From assembly GCF_036116635.1 (NCBI RefSeq), contig NZ_CP107995.1, forward strand, positions 744,001 to 808,000: a stretch of DNA of 64,000 nucleotides. The letters are read 5' to 3'. The notes under the pieces are model-generated. The model ran no database searches. It was not told the DNA's origin and saw only the letters and a program-made list of their open reading frames with translations. Each line of letters begins with the position of its first letter. Position 1 is the first letter of the stretch. The translations under genes and the position numbers were made by a program. Below, in pieces: positions 22,997 to 31,706 of this stretch. The stretch is from Amycolatopsis sp. NBC_00345. GTDB lineage: Bacteria > Actinomycetota > Actinomycetes > Mycobacteriales > Pseudonocardiaceae.

Positions 22997-24856
22997 TCAG
23001 CCGGCGTGCCGCTCGATCATCTCGTCCACCTCGTCACCGGTGGCGGAGTCGGCGACGAACGAGCCTCGCGCGGCCAGCACGCCCAGCTCACGCAGCCGCT
23101 TCGCGTGCTCGGCCGTGCGCACGCCTTCGGCGCCGATCCGCAGCCGAAGCTCCTTCGCCCGCGCGACGAGCTGGGCCAGGTGCCGCGTGTCGGTCTCGGA
23201 CGGGTCGTCGGCGAGCGCGTCGACCGCCGGGCCGGACAGGATCACGTGCCGCACCGGCAGCCCGTAGCGCGGGATCAGCTCCAGCTCCTCCGAACCGGAG
23301 ACGGTCAGCACCAGCTGGACACCGAGGTCGGCGAGCACGGTGAACGAGTCGAGCACCTCACCCGAGTCGTCGAACAGCGACTGGTGGTCGGTGCACAGCC
23401 GCATCGCCCGCGCGGGCAGGTCGTGGCGGTCGAGCTGCTCCTTGACCAGCAGCACCAGGTCCTGGTCGACGGCGAGCCGCTTCGGCAGCCGGATGCACAC
23501 GTCCGGCGCCGCGTCGCCGAACTGGTCACGCCAGCGCGCGGTCGCGGCCAGAGACTCGGCCAGCAGCCACTTGCCCAGCGGGATCGTCATGCCGGTGATC
23601 TGCGCGAGCGGGTAGAACTCGTCCGAGCTCAGCTCGCCCCGGTCCGGGTGGTTCCAGCGCAGCCCGGCGTTCACGGCCGCGATCTCGCCGGGCCGGCTGA
23701 GCTTCACAGTCGGCTGGTAGATCAGCGAGAACTCACCGTTCTCCAGCGCGCCGGCGATCACCGCGCCCAGCTGGTAGCGGCCGCGGTCCCGCGCGTCGAG
23801 CTGCGGGTCGAACAGCATCCACTGCGCCTTGCCCGCCTCCTTGGCCCGGTGCAGCGCCAGCTCGGCCGCGCGCAGCAGCTCGACGTGGCTGCCGCGCTCG
23901 GCGGCTGGGCGCACGACGATGCCGGCGCTCGCGCTGACCCCGATCCCGTGCCCGCCAAGGTAAACCGGCTCGTTGAGGTCTTCCAGCGCCCGGTCGACCA
24001 AGGCCACCACCTGCTGCTGGGTCAGGTCTTCCCCGCGCAGCAGCACCCCGAAGCCGTCGCCGGACAGGCGCGCGACGTAGCCCTCGTGATGGCCGGTGAA
24101 GGTCCGCGACAGCTTGCTCGCGACCTCCTTCAGCACCTCGTCGCCGACTCCGGCGCCGAGGCCGTCGTTGATCACCTTGAAGCCGTCGATGTCGAGGTAG
24201 ACCAGCCCGAGCTGACCGCGGTCGGGCGTGCCGAGCGCCGCTTCCAGCCGGGTGGTGAACGCCTGCGCGTTCGGCAGCCCGGTGAGCGGGTCGTGCAGGT
24301 TCTGGTGCAGCAGCCGCTCGCCCAGCAGGTGCAGGTCGTCGGTGTCGGCGGCCATCATGACCGGGAAGCGCGCTTCGGGCCCGTCGCCGGGCAGCCAGGC
24401 GAGGGTGACGTTGGTGGTCAGCCGGCCGTCCTGGCTGTGCGCGAGGTGCACGCCGCGCTCGGTGAGCCGGTCGGTGCCGCGCGCGGTCAGGCGTTCGAGC
24501 CCGCCGCGGATCCGGTCGGCGTCGTGGGTGGTGGCGGCCAGGTCGGACAGGTGCCGCCCGCGCAGCCGCTCGGGCGGCAACCCCACCAGCTTCCCGAGCG
24601 CCGGGTTGGCCTCGACGATGTCACCGTCGATGTCGGCCAGCGCGATGGCGATCGGCGCGACAGTGAACAGCGTGGTGAAGCGCAGCAGGACGCCCTCGTA
24701 CGCCGGGTCCGCGTTCCGGAGGACTTCACGGGCGAACTCGAGCAGGAGGCGCTCCCTGTTCTCAGGTGGAAGCGTTACTCCTTTGGTGTCAGTCAGCATC
24801 GCCGCGTACCGGCGCGCGAGGTCGGACACCCCTGGCTGGCCACCAGGCTCAGGCAC
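22997..24856 (-). CDS. PAS-GGDEF-EAL protein with degenerate active sites
   Basis: 619 residues from GTG at 24856, which follows AAGGGG; an ATG five codons upstream is also open. After a helical N-terminus comes a PAS-like domain (about 55-170, IAIALADIDGDIVEANPALG), a GGDEF domain (about 180-345) and an EAL domain (about 350-600). The GGDEF signature reads SGDGF and the EAL motif reads NAGLR. The later metal loop is VSGSEE instead of DDFGxG. Thus neither cyclase nor phosphodiesterase activity is likely; the protein may bind c-di-GMP or GTP as a sensor. No membrane helices are seen. Confidence 0.8.
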   Translation of the reverse strand: MPEPGGQPGVSDLARRYAAMLTDTKGVTLPPENRERLLLEFAREVLRNADPAYEGVLLRFTTLFTVAPIAIALADIDGDIVEANPALGKLVGLPPERLRGRHLSDLAATTHDADRIRGGLERLTARGTDRLTERGVHLAHSQDGRLTTNVTLAWLPGDGPEARFPVMMAADTDDLHLLGERLLHQNLHDPLTGLPNAQAFTTRLEAALGTPDRGQLGLVYLDIDGFKVINDGLGAGVGDEVLKEVASKLSRTFTGHHEGYVARLSGDGFGVLLRGEDLTQQQVVALVDRALEDLNEPVYLGGHGIGVSASAGIVVRPAAERGSHVELLRAAELALHRAKEAGKAQWMLFDPQLDARDRGRYQLGAVIAGALENGEFSLIYQPTVKLSRPGEIAAVNAGLRWNHPDRGELSSDEFYPLAQITGMTIPLGKWLLAESLAATARWRDQFGDAAPDVCIRLPKRLAVDQDLVLLVKEQLDRHDLPARAMRLCTDHQSLFDDSGEVLDSFTVLADLGVQLVLTVSGSEELELIPRYGLPVRHVILSGPAVDALADDPSETDTRHLAQLVARAKELRLRIGAEGVRTAEHAKRLRELGVLAARGSFVADSATGDEVDEMIERHAG

Positions 24857-25100
24857 ACTCCACCCCTTCATGCGCGGACGAACGCCAGCTCAGACGTGGT
24901 GCGAGGAATCATGGACCCACACTAGGTATGAATTGGCCGTGAGTGATGCCACGGCATCACGCGCGAAACGGGGTGTCTACCGGCTGAACGAGTGATGGGC
25001 ACTGCACAAAAGGTGACGGCTTGTCACCATGCGTGCGCGAAAGTGTCTCCCGATGCCGACGGGCCCCCGGCCCGCGCCCGCTCGGCGTCGAGCGGAGCCG

Positions 25101-26552
25101 TCAACGATATTCGAGGCGCACCGGAAGTCCGTCGGCGGGCACCGGCAGGGAGACGTAGTCCCAGCGCGCGGTATAGCCCTCGGGCACCGACCATCGGTAG
25201 GCCCGCAGCATCTCGTGCATCAGCGCCTTCACCTCCAGCCCGCCGAACTGCAGGCCGATGCACTTGTGCGCGCCGCCGCCGAAGGGCATCCAGGCGAAGC
25301 GGTGCGACTTGTCCTCGCGGCGCGGCTCCGCGAACCGCTCGGGGTCGAAGCGCTGCGGGTCGGTCCAGCAGTCGGTGCTGAAGTGGTTCAACGTCGGCGA
25401 GACCCCGACGAGCGTGCCCGCCGGAAGGTAGTGGCCGAGCACCTCGGTGTCCTTTGCGGTCTTTCGGGCCATCGAGGGCACCGGCGCCACCAGCCGCAGC
25501 GCCTCCTTCATGACGAGGTCGAGCGTCTCGAGGCTTTCCAGCGCTTCGATGCCGGGCAGGTCGTCGCCGAGTGCCAGCGACTCCGTGCGGGCGTGCTCCT
25601 GCCATTCCGGGTGCTTGGCCAGGTAGTAGGCCATGGCGCTGCTGGTGATGGTCGTGGTGTCGTGCGCGGCCATCATCAGGAAGATCATGTGGTTCACGAT
25701 GTCGACGTCGCTGAACCGGTCGCCGTCCTCGGTGGTGGCGTGGCAGAGCGCGGCGAACAGGTCGTCGCCGTCGGCGAGCCGTTTCGCGGGCAGGTTCTCG
25801 CCGAAGTAGCGCTCCAGCACCCGCCGGCCGCGCAGCCCGGCGGCCCAGCGCCCGCCCGGCACCGGCGCGCGGACGATCGCGGTGCCGGCGCGCACGGAGC
25901 TGACGAACGCGCGGTTGATCTTCGCCGCGTCCGCGTCGGAGCGCATGTCCATGAACACGCGGGTGGCGACGTCGAGGGTCAGCTGCTTGAGCGCCGGGTA
26001 CAGCCGCGGGCTGGTGCCCGTGGGCCATGACCGGACGCCCTCGCGCAGCGCCGGGCCCATCTGCCCGACGTAACCGGTGAGCCGCTCGCGGGTGAACGCC
26101 TGCTGCATGATGCGCCGGTGCAGGTGGTGCTCGCCGAAGTCGAGCAGCATCAGGCCGCGCTCGAAGAAGTGCTCGATGAAGAACTTCCAGCCCTCCTGCG
26201 AGAAGGCCTTGTCCTTGTTCACCAGCGCGATCTGCGTCGCCTCGGGACCGGACAGCGACACGATCCGGCGGCCGAAGCCGCCCAGCCACGACACCGGGCC
26301 GTACTGCTCGTAGCGGCGCATGCTGAAGTCGAGGCCGAAGCGCATCATCTCCAGCGCGTGCCCGACCACGGGCGGGCCGTCGTCGCCCAGCACCGGCTTG
26401 AGCCCGCTGCCCGCGGGCGGGGCCGCCAGCTCGCGCACCGGCCACGAAGCGCCGAGCCAGCGCTCGTCGACCTTGCGGGGCAACGGGATCGCCGTCAGCG
26501 TCGGCACCCGCTCACGCAGGGCCTCGGCGACTTTGCCGACCGCGCTCGTCAT
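25101..26552 (-). CDS. Cytochrome P450
   Basis: 483 residues. The heme loop FGGGAHKCIG (Cys ligand) lies near the C-terminus, the I-helix motif is AAHDTTT, and the K-helix ExxR is EALR. The PERF-type motif is FDPERF. The length and the HFFERGLMLLDFGEHHLHRR region (C-helix with heme-contacting residues) suggest a CYP51/CYP120-like lineage rather than short soluble streptomycete P450s, though no membrane anchor is seen. The substrate is unknown. No ferredoxin gene is adjacent. It is divergent from the aldo/keto reductase gene, and the spacer holds a TTGAC...CAATA dyad that may be an operator. Confidence 0.88.
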   Translation of the reverse strand: MTSAVGKVAEALRERVPTLTAIPLPRKVDERWLGASWPVRELAAPPAGSGLKPVLGDDGPPVVGHALEMMRFGLDFSMRRYEQYGPVSWLGGFGRRIVSLSGPEATQIALVNKDKAFSQEGWKFFIEHFFERGLMLLDFGEHHLHRRIMQQAFTRERLTGYVGQMGPALREGVRSWPTGTSPRLYPALKQLTLDVATRVFMDMRSDADAAKINRAFVSSVRAGTAIVRAPVPGGRWAAGLRGRRVLERYFGENLPAKRLADGDDLFAALCHATTEDGDRFSDVDIVNHMIFLMMAAHDTTTITSSAMAYYLAKHPEWQEHARTESLALGDDLPGIEALESLETLDLVMKEALRLVAPVPSMARKTAKDTEVLGHYLPAGTLVGVSPTLNHFSTDCWTDPQRFDPERFAEPRREDKSHRFAWMPFGGGAHKCIGLQFGGLEVKALMHEMLRAYRWSVPEGYTARWDYVSLPVPADGLPVRLEYR

Positions 26553-26601
26553 CGGAGATCATCTCCTGCCTGACTCTGGGACGAGCTCCAGCGTGCACCC
26601 T

Positions 26602-26620
26602 TATTGACTCAGTGACAATA
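26602..26620. promoter_or_regulatory. Imperfect dyad between P450 and aldo/keto reductase genes
   Basis: TATTGACTCAGTGACAATA has arms TATTG/CAATA and partial inner symmetry. It is 50 bases upstream of the P450 start and 120 bases before the reductase. A related sequence, TGACAATGTGTCAATA, precedes the enoyl-CoA hydratase at 36432-36447. A TetR-like regulator could bind both; this is inferred from similarity only. Confidence 0.35.
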
Positions 26621-26739
26621 CCTCTGGGCACCGCTATTCGGGTGGTCCGGCCGCCGCCGCTCAATGGACTTGCCGGTCCAGAAATCACTCGGCACCCTGG
26701 ACGCAGACCACGAGCTCTTCCTTTCCCAGGAGCACTTCC

Positions 26740-27810
26740 ATGCCTCTCGACCAGTACTACCTCCTCGGCCGCTCGGGCCTGCGCGTCAGCCGGCTCGCGC
26801 TCGGGACCATGAACTTCGGCACCGGCGGGTTCCACGCCGCCTTCGGGAAGACCGAGGACGAGGTCCGGCCGATCTTCCGCAAGTACCTCGACGAGGGCGG
26901 CAACTTCCTCGACACCGCGGACTTCTACACCGCGGGCGAGAGCGAGACCATCCTCGGCCGGCTCATCGCCGAGGCGAACGTGCGCGACCGCGTCGTGCTC
27001 ACCACCAAGTTCACCAACAGCGTCGACCCCGGCGACCCCAACGCGGGCGGCAACGGCCGCAAGCACCTGATCCGCGCGCTCGAAGCGTCGCTGCGCCGGC
27101 TGGGCACGGACCACGTCGACCTTTTCCTGCTGCACACGTGGGATCGGCTCACCCCGGCCGAAGAGGTCGTGCGCACGCTCGACGACCTCGTCCGCGCCGG
27201 CAAGATCCGCTACGCCGGCCTGTCGGACGTGCCCGCCTGGTACGCCGCCAAGGCGCAGACGTTCGCCGAGGCGCACTCGCTCACGCCGATGATCAACCTG
27301 CAGCTGCCGTATTCACTGGTGCAGCGGGAAATCGAGACCGAGCACGTCCCGATGGGACAGCATCTCGGCGTCGGCATCACGGCGTGGAGCCCCCTGGCGG
27401 GCGGTTTCCTCACCGGGAAGTACCGCAACGGTGGCGAAGGCCGCTTCGCCGACCCGGACGCCCAAACCTGGACCGAGCGCGACTGGCAGTTGCTGAAGCC
27501 TCTCGAAGAGGTCGCGGGCAAGCTCGGCGTCACGATGGCCCAGGTGGCGATCAACTGGGTCGCGACCCAGCCGGGCATCGCGTCGGCGATCGTCGGGGCC
27601 AGCAGCGCCGGGCAGCTGGGCACGAGCATGGCGGCGCTGGACTTCGAGATCCCAGCCGAACTGCGCGCGCGGCTCGACGAAGCGAGCGCGGTGCCGCCGG
27701 CGTCGGTGTACCGGATGTTCACGCCGCAGTACCAGAACTGGATCGTCACACCGGGCACCAAGATCGGCGACAAACCGGACGGCTACCGGCCCGCCGTGCG
27801 GAACTGGTAG
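26740..27810 (+). CDS. Aldo/keto reductase
   Basis: 356 residues; ATG 6 bases after CAGGAG. The TIM-barrel reductase is recognised by LGTMNFGTGGF, the catalytic set Asp in FLDTADFYTAGESE with Tyr, Lys in VVLTTKFTNS and His in DLFLLHTWD. The NADPH-binding end is SAIVGASSAGQLGTSMAAL. It resembles YajO/Tas-like oxidoreductases. It reduces aldehydes or ketones with NADPH in the cytosol; the substrate is unknown. It may share an operator with the divergent P450. A palindrome follows its stop codon. Confidence 0.88.
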   Translation: MPLDQYYLLGRSGLRVSRLALGTMNFGTGGFHAAFGKTEDEVRPIFRKYLDEGGNFLDTADFYTAGESETILGRLIAEANVRDRVVLTTKFTNSVDPGDPNAGGNGRKHLIRALEASLRRLGTDHVDLFLLHTWDRLTPAEEVVRTLDDLVRAGKIRYAGLSDVPAWYAAKAQTFAEAHSLTPMINLQLPYSLVQREIETEHVPMGQHLGVGITAWSPLAGGFLTGKYRNGGEGRFADPDAQTWTERDWQLLKPLEEVAGKLGVTMAQVAINWVATQPGIASAIVGASSAGQLGTSMAALDFEIPAELRARLDEASAVPPASVYRMFTPQYQNWIVTPGTKIGDKPDGYRPAVRNW

Positions 27811-27818
27811 CGGAACCG

Positions 27819-27864
27819 CTCGTGAGTGTTTATGACGGTTAGAACCGTCATAAACACTCACGAG
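27819..27864. repeat. Palindrome family B, copy 1 (22-bp arms, 2-base loop)
   Basis: 27819-27840 (core GTGAGTGTTTATGACGGTT) is the exact reverse complement of 27843-27864. It lies between the converging aldo/keto reductase and metE genes. The same sequence with 19-bp arms occurs at 49325-49364. It is A/T-richer than its surroundings and likely ends both transcripts. Confidence 0.85.
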
Positions 27865-27884
27865 TCGGAAATGGGTGGTGCGGG

Positions 27885-30149
27885 TCAGGCCTGCTCGGAG
27901 CGCACCTGCTTGGCCGCCGCCACCAGGTTCCGCAGTGCCGGGTCGACCTCGGCGTAACCGCGGGTCTTGAGGCCGCAGTCCGGGTTCACCCACAGGCGGC
28001 CGACCGGCACGGCGGCGACGGCCGTGCGCAGCAGGTCCGCCACCTCCTCGACGCCGGGAACGCGCGGCGAGTGGATGTCGTAAACGCCCGGGCCGACGCC
28101 GCGGGCGAAGCCGGCTCCGGAGAGGTCGTCCAGCACCTCCATCTTCGACCGCGCCGCCTCGATGCTGGTGACGTCGGCGTCGAGCGCGTCGATCGCGGGC
28201 AGCACCTCGCCGAACTCCGAGTAGCACATGTGCGTGTGGACCTGGGTGGCGTCGGCCGCCCCGGAAGTCGCGACGCGGAACGCGCGCACGGCCCACGCGA
28301 AGTACGCCTCGTGCCCGGCCGCACGCAGCGGCAGCAGCTCCCGCAGCGCGGGCTCGTCGACCTGGACCACCCGCACGCCCGCGGCCTCCAGGTCGCCCAC
28401 CTCGTCACGGATCGCCAGCGCGACCTGCAGCGCGGTGTCGGCCAGCGGCTGGTCGTCCCGGACGAACGACCACGCCAGGATCGTCACCGGGCCGGTCAGC
28501 ATGCCCTTCACCGGCTTTTCGCTGAGCTGCTGGGCGTACCGCGCCCACGGGACGGTCATCGGCGCCGGCCGCGAGACGTCGCCGAACAGGATCGGCGGGC
28601 GGACGCAGCGGGAGCCATAGGACTGCACCCAGCCGAACTCGGTGGCGGCAAAGCCGTCCAGCTGCTCGGCGAAGTACTGCACCATGTCGTTGCGTTCCGG
28701 CTCGCCGTGCACCAGCACGTCGAGGCCCAGCTCTTCCTGCAGCCGCACCACGCGCTCGATCTCGGCGTGCATCGCGGCGACGTAACCGGCCTCGTCCAGC
28801 TCGCCCGAGCGCAGCGCCGCGCGGGCCTTGCGGACGTCGGTGGTCTGCGGGAATGAGCCGATCGTGGTCGTCGGCAACGGCGGCAGGCCCAGCTCGGCCT
28901 GTTGCGCCGCCGCGCGCTGCTCGTACGGCGGGCGCGTGGCGTCTTCCGGCCGCAGGGCGGCGAGCCGTTCCCGCACGCGCGGGTCGGTCACCTCGGTGGC
29001 CGCGGCGCGGTCCGCCACGGCCGCACGGGCCGCGGTGAGGTCCACGTCCTCCTCGCGCAGCGCTCGGCCGAGCAGCACCACCTCGTCCACCTTCTGCCGC
29101 GCGAACGCCAGCCAGCCCTTCAGCCGGGCGTCGAGGCTCGTCTCACGCTCGACGTCGTAGGGCACGTGCAGCAGCGAACAGGACGTCGAGACGCTCACGG
29201 ACGCGGCCGTGCCGAGCAGCTTGCGGGCCTTCTCCAGCGCGCGGTCCGGGTCGGTGCGCCACACGTTGCGGCCGTCGACCACCCCCGCGAGCACCTCCTT
29301 GTCCCGCAACGCGCCCTCGGCCGCGACGTCGTCCACAAAGGACTCGTCGGTGACCAGGTCGACGGCCAGCGCCTCGATGGGGGAGCGGGCCAGCACACCG
29401 AGCCCGCGCCCGAGCCCGCCGAAGTACCCGGCGACGAGGATCTTCGGCCGGTCCTCGGACTTGGCCAGCACGTGGTACGCGCGGGTCAGCGCGTTCAGCT
29501 CGGCGGTGGTGCGGTCGCCGGCGAAGGCCGGCTCGTCGAGCTGGACCCACTCCACGCCTTCGTCGCGCAGCTGGCGCAACAACTCGGCGTACGCCGGGAG
29601 CAGTTCGTCGAGCAGCTCCAGCGGCTCGAAGCCCGGCACGGTCGCCTTCGCCAGCAGCAGGAACGTGACCGGGCCGACGAGCACCGGCCGCGTCTCGATG
29701 CCGAGCGCGCGGGCCTCGCGGTACTCGTCGAGCGGCTTGCTGCCGGTCAGCGTGAACTTCGTGTCCGGGCCCAGCTCCGGGACCAGGTAGTGATAGTTGG
29801 TGTCGAACCACTTCGTCATCTCGAGCGCGGGCGCGTCCTGTACCCCGCGCGCCGCCGCGAAATAGGTGTCCAGCGGCGAAAGCCCCAGACCCGTGAAGCG
29901 CTCCGGCAGCGCGCCGAACAGCTCGGCGGTGTCGAGCACGTGGTCGTAGTGGGAGAAGGTGCCGGACGGGATCGAGTCCAGCCCGGCGTCGCGGTGCCCG
30001 GTCCAGGCGCGGGTCCGCAGCGCGCGGCCGGTGGCCAGCAGCTCCGCCGCGTCGATCCGGCCCGCCCAGTACCGCTCCAGGGCGCGCTTGAGCTCCCGGT
30101 CCGGCCCGATGCGCGGGCTGCCCAGGATGGTGGTGCCGATGGTGTTCAC
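27885..30149 (-). CDS. metE: Cobalamin-independent methionine synthase
   Basis: 754 residues, the full family length. The two related barrels are visible. The C-terminal one starts near TTTIGSFPQT and has VHGEPERNDMVQYFAEQL, the zinc ligands His and Cys in VHTHMCYSEFGEV, and the final Cys in NPDCGLKTRGY. The enzyme moves a methyl group from 5-methyltetrahydrofolate triglutamate to homocysteine in the cytosol. GTG at 30149 follows GAGGAG. A cobalamin riboswitch lies upstream on the same strand, so expression should fall when B12 is present and the B12-dependent MetH can take over. Confidence 0.97.
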   Translation of the reverse strand: MNTIGTTILGSPRIGPDRELKRALERYWAGRIDAAELLATGRALRTRAWTGHRDAGLDSIPSGTFSHYDHVLDTAELFGALPERFTGLGLSPLDTYFAAARGVQDAPALEMTKWFDTNYHYLVPELGPDTKFTLTGSKPLDEYREARALGIETRPVLVGPVTFLLLAKATVPGFEPLELLDELLPAYAELLRQLRDEGVEWVQLDEPAFAGDRTTAELNALTRAYHVLAKSEDRPKILVAGYFGGLGRGLGVLARSPIEALAVDLVTDESFVDDVAAEGALRDKEVLAGVVDGRNVWRTDPDRALEKARKLLGTAASVSVSTSCSLLHVPYDVERETSLDARLKGWLAFARQKVDEVVLLGRALREEDVDLTAARAAVADRAAATEVTDPRVRERLAALRPEDATRPPYEQRAAAQQAELGLPPLPTTTIGSFPQTTDVRKARAALRSGELDEAGYVAAMHAEIERVVRLQEELGLDVLVHGEPERNDMVQYFAEQLDGFAATEFGWVQSYGSRCVRPPILFGDVSRPAPMTVPWARYAQQLSEKPVKGMLTGPVTILAWSFVRDDQPLADTALQVALAIRDEVGDLEAAGVRVVQVDEPALRELLPLRAAGHEAYFAWAVRAFRVATSGAADATQVHTHMCYSEFGEVLPAIDALDADVTSIEAARSKMEVLDDLSGAGFARGVGPGVYDIHSPRVPGVEEVADLLRTAVAAVPVGRLWVNPDCGLKTRGYAEVDPALRNLVAAAKQVRSEQA

Positions 30150-30176
30150 AGCTCTCTCCTCGCGAGCTCGCCGAAC

Positions 30177-30238
30177 GAGTCCGGACGCGCGAAGGGGCCG
30201 CGTGTTCGGTCGCGCCTGCTCCCACGAGGCCCGGACTC
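30177..30238 (-). promoter_or_regulatory. Candidate expression platform of the metE riboswitch
   Basis: GAGTCCGG and CCGGACTC (plus-strand 30177-30184 and 30231-30238) can close a long hairpin immediately before the GAGGAG ribosome-binding site of metE. It lies directly downstream of the aptamer on the minus strand. That it is the switching hairpin is inferred. Confidence 0.5.
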
Positions 30239-30254
30239 ACGCACGCCGACGGCG

Positions 30255-30420
30255 CGCGTGCCACAGGCAGGTCTTCGGACTGGTGGGCGCCGTGCTCGCG
30301 CCTACTCGCCGTCGCTTCCCGGGCTCGCGCCCAGTGCTGTACCACTTGTCGTGGTGACGGCTTTCGTTCCCACTCACCGCTGCGGGGGCAGTCCCGGATT
30401 CACACCGGGTTCCCTGTTGC
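30255..30420 (-). promoter_or_regulatory. Cobalamin riboswitch (aptamer) upstream of metE
   Basis: Read on the minus strand, the region starts near GGGAACCCGGTGTGAATCC, continues with GGGACTGCCCCCGCAGCGGT and GTGGGAACGAAAGCC, and ends with the B12 box GACCTGCCTGTGGC. These are the ordered conserved blocks of the AdoCbl-binding riboswitch. It sits 100 bases before metE, the classic target. Boundaries are approximate. Confidence 0.93.
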
Positions 30421-30542
30421 CTCGCCCCGGTCGCGGCCGCGAAAAAAGCCCGGCCACGCCCTGGGCGAACCAGTGGCGTGGCCGAGCCTAGCGGTCGGGG
30501 CCGAGCGTGGCACAAATCCCGCTCGATTCCCGGATGGCGGGA

Positions 30543-31616
30543 TCAGTCCCAGTCCAGCGCCCCGCCCGACTGGTACTCGATGACGCGGGTCTCGAAGAAG
30601 TTCTTCTCCTTCTTCAGGTCCATCGCCTCGGACATCCACGGGAACGGGTTCTCCGTCTCGCCGAAGATGGGCGCGAGGCCGATCTGCTGCGCGCGCCGGT
30701 CGGTGATGAAGTGCATGTACTGCTCGCACAGCTGCGCCGACAGGCCGAGCATGCCGCGCGGCATGGTGTCGCGGGCGTAGGAGACCTCCAGCTCACACGC
30801 CTCCTTCAGCATCCCGCGCACCTCGGCCTGGAACTCCTCGGTCCACAGGTGCGGGTTCTCGATCTTGATCTGGTTGATGCAGTCGATGCCGAAGTTCAGG
30901 TGGATCGACTCGTCGCGCAGGATGTACTGGTACTGCTCGGCGATGCCGACCATCTTGTTCCGCCGGCCGAGCGAGAGGATCTGCGCGAAGCCGGTGTAGA
31001 ACCACATGCCCTCGAAGATCACGTAGAACGCCACCAGGTCGCGCAGGAACGCGGTGTCGGCCTCCGGCGTCCCGGTCTCGAAGTCCGGGTCCTCCAGGTG
31101 CTGCGTGTACTTCAGCGCCCACGCGTCCTTGTCCGAAATGGACGGCACCTCGCGGTACATGTTGAACAGCTCGCCCTCGACCAGGCCGAGGCTCTCGCAG
31201 ATGTACTGGAAGGTGTGCGTGTGCACGGCCTCCTCGAAGGCCTGGCGCAGCAGGTACTGGCGGCACTCCGGGTTGGTGATCTGCCGGTACACCGCGAGCA
31301 CGATGTTGTTGGCCACCAGCGACTCCGCCGTGGCGAAGAAGCCGAGGTTGCGCTTGAGCATCTGCCGCTCGTCCTCGGTGAGGCCGTCCGGCGACTTCCA
31401 CAGCGCGATGTCGGCCTGCATGGCGACCTCGGTCGGCATCCAGTGGTTGTTGCAGCCGGCGAGGTACTTCTCCCACGCCCAGCGGTACTTCATCGGCAGC
31501 AGCTGGTTCACGTCGGCGCGGGCGTTGATCATCCGCTTGTCGTCGACGTTGATCCGGGCGGCGCCGACCTCGATCTCACCGAGGCCGGTCACGCCGGTGC
31601 TCTCCACGTTGGTCAT
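30543..31616 (-). CDS. nrdB: Ribonucleotide reductase small subunit, class Ic type
   Basis: 357 residues. Metal ligands are visible as Glu129 and His132 in EEAVHTHTFQY, and later as DESIHLNFG. Position 136, equivalent to the radical Tyr122 of E. coli NrdB, is Phe. Together with the Chlamydia-like sequence around it, this points to the class Ic type, in which a Mn/Fe centre replaces the tyrosyl radical. The C-terminal tail, ending near IEYQSGGALDWD, would bind NrdA. It is the second gene after nrdA on the minus strand, 91 bases apart, with a perfect hairpin in between. The complex makes dNTPs from NDPs. Confidence 0.95.
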   Translation of the reverse strand: MTNVESTGVTGLGEIEVGAARINVDDKRMINARADVNQLLPMKYRWAWEKYLAGCNNHWMPTEVAMQADIALWKSPDGLTEDERQMLKRNLGFFATAESLVANNIVLAVYRQITNPECRQYLLRQAFEEAVHTHTFQYICESLGLVEGELFNMYREVPSISDKDAWALKYTQHLEDPDFETGTPEADTAFLRDLVAFYVIFEGMWFYTGFAQILSLGRRNKMVGIAEQYQYILRDESIHLNFGIDCINQIKIENPHLWTEEFQAEVRGMLKEACELEVSYARDTMPRGMLGLSAQLCEQYMHFITDRRAQQIGLAPIFGETENPFPWMSEAMDLKKEKNFFETRVIEYQSGGALDWD

Positions 31617-31645
31617 TCGGGTTTCTCCTGGGGAAAGCGGTGGGG

Positions 31646-31700
31646 GGCCCTGAAGGCCACCATGAGGGACCTGGATGCCCTCATGGTGGCCTTCAGGGCC
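31646..31700. repeat. Palindrome family A, copy 2, between nrdA and nrdB
   Basis: 31646-31668 and 31678-31700 are exact reverse complements (23 bp), with the 9-base loop ending in GGATG as in the other copies. It starts 6 bases beyond the nrdA stop and 30 bases before the nrdB start. It could end part of the nrdA transcripts or protect the nrdA 3' end. Confidence 0.88.
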
Positions 31701-31706
31701 GCGGGG

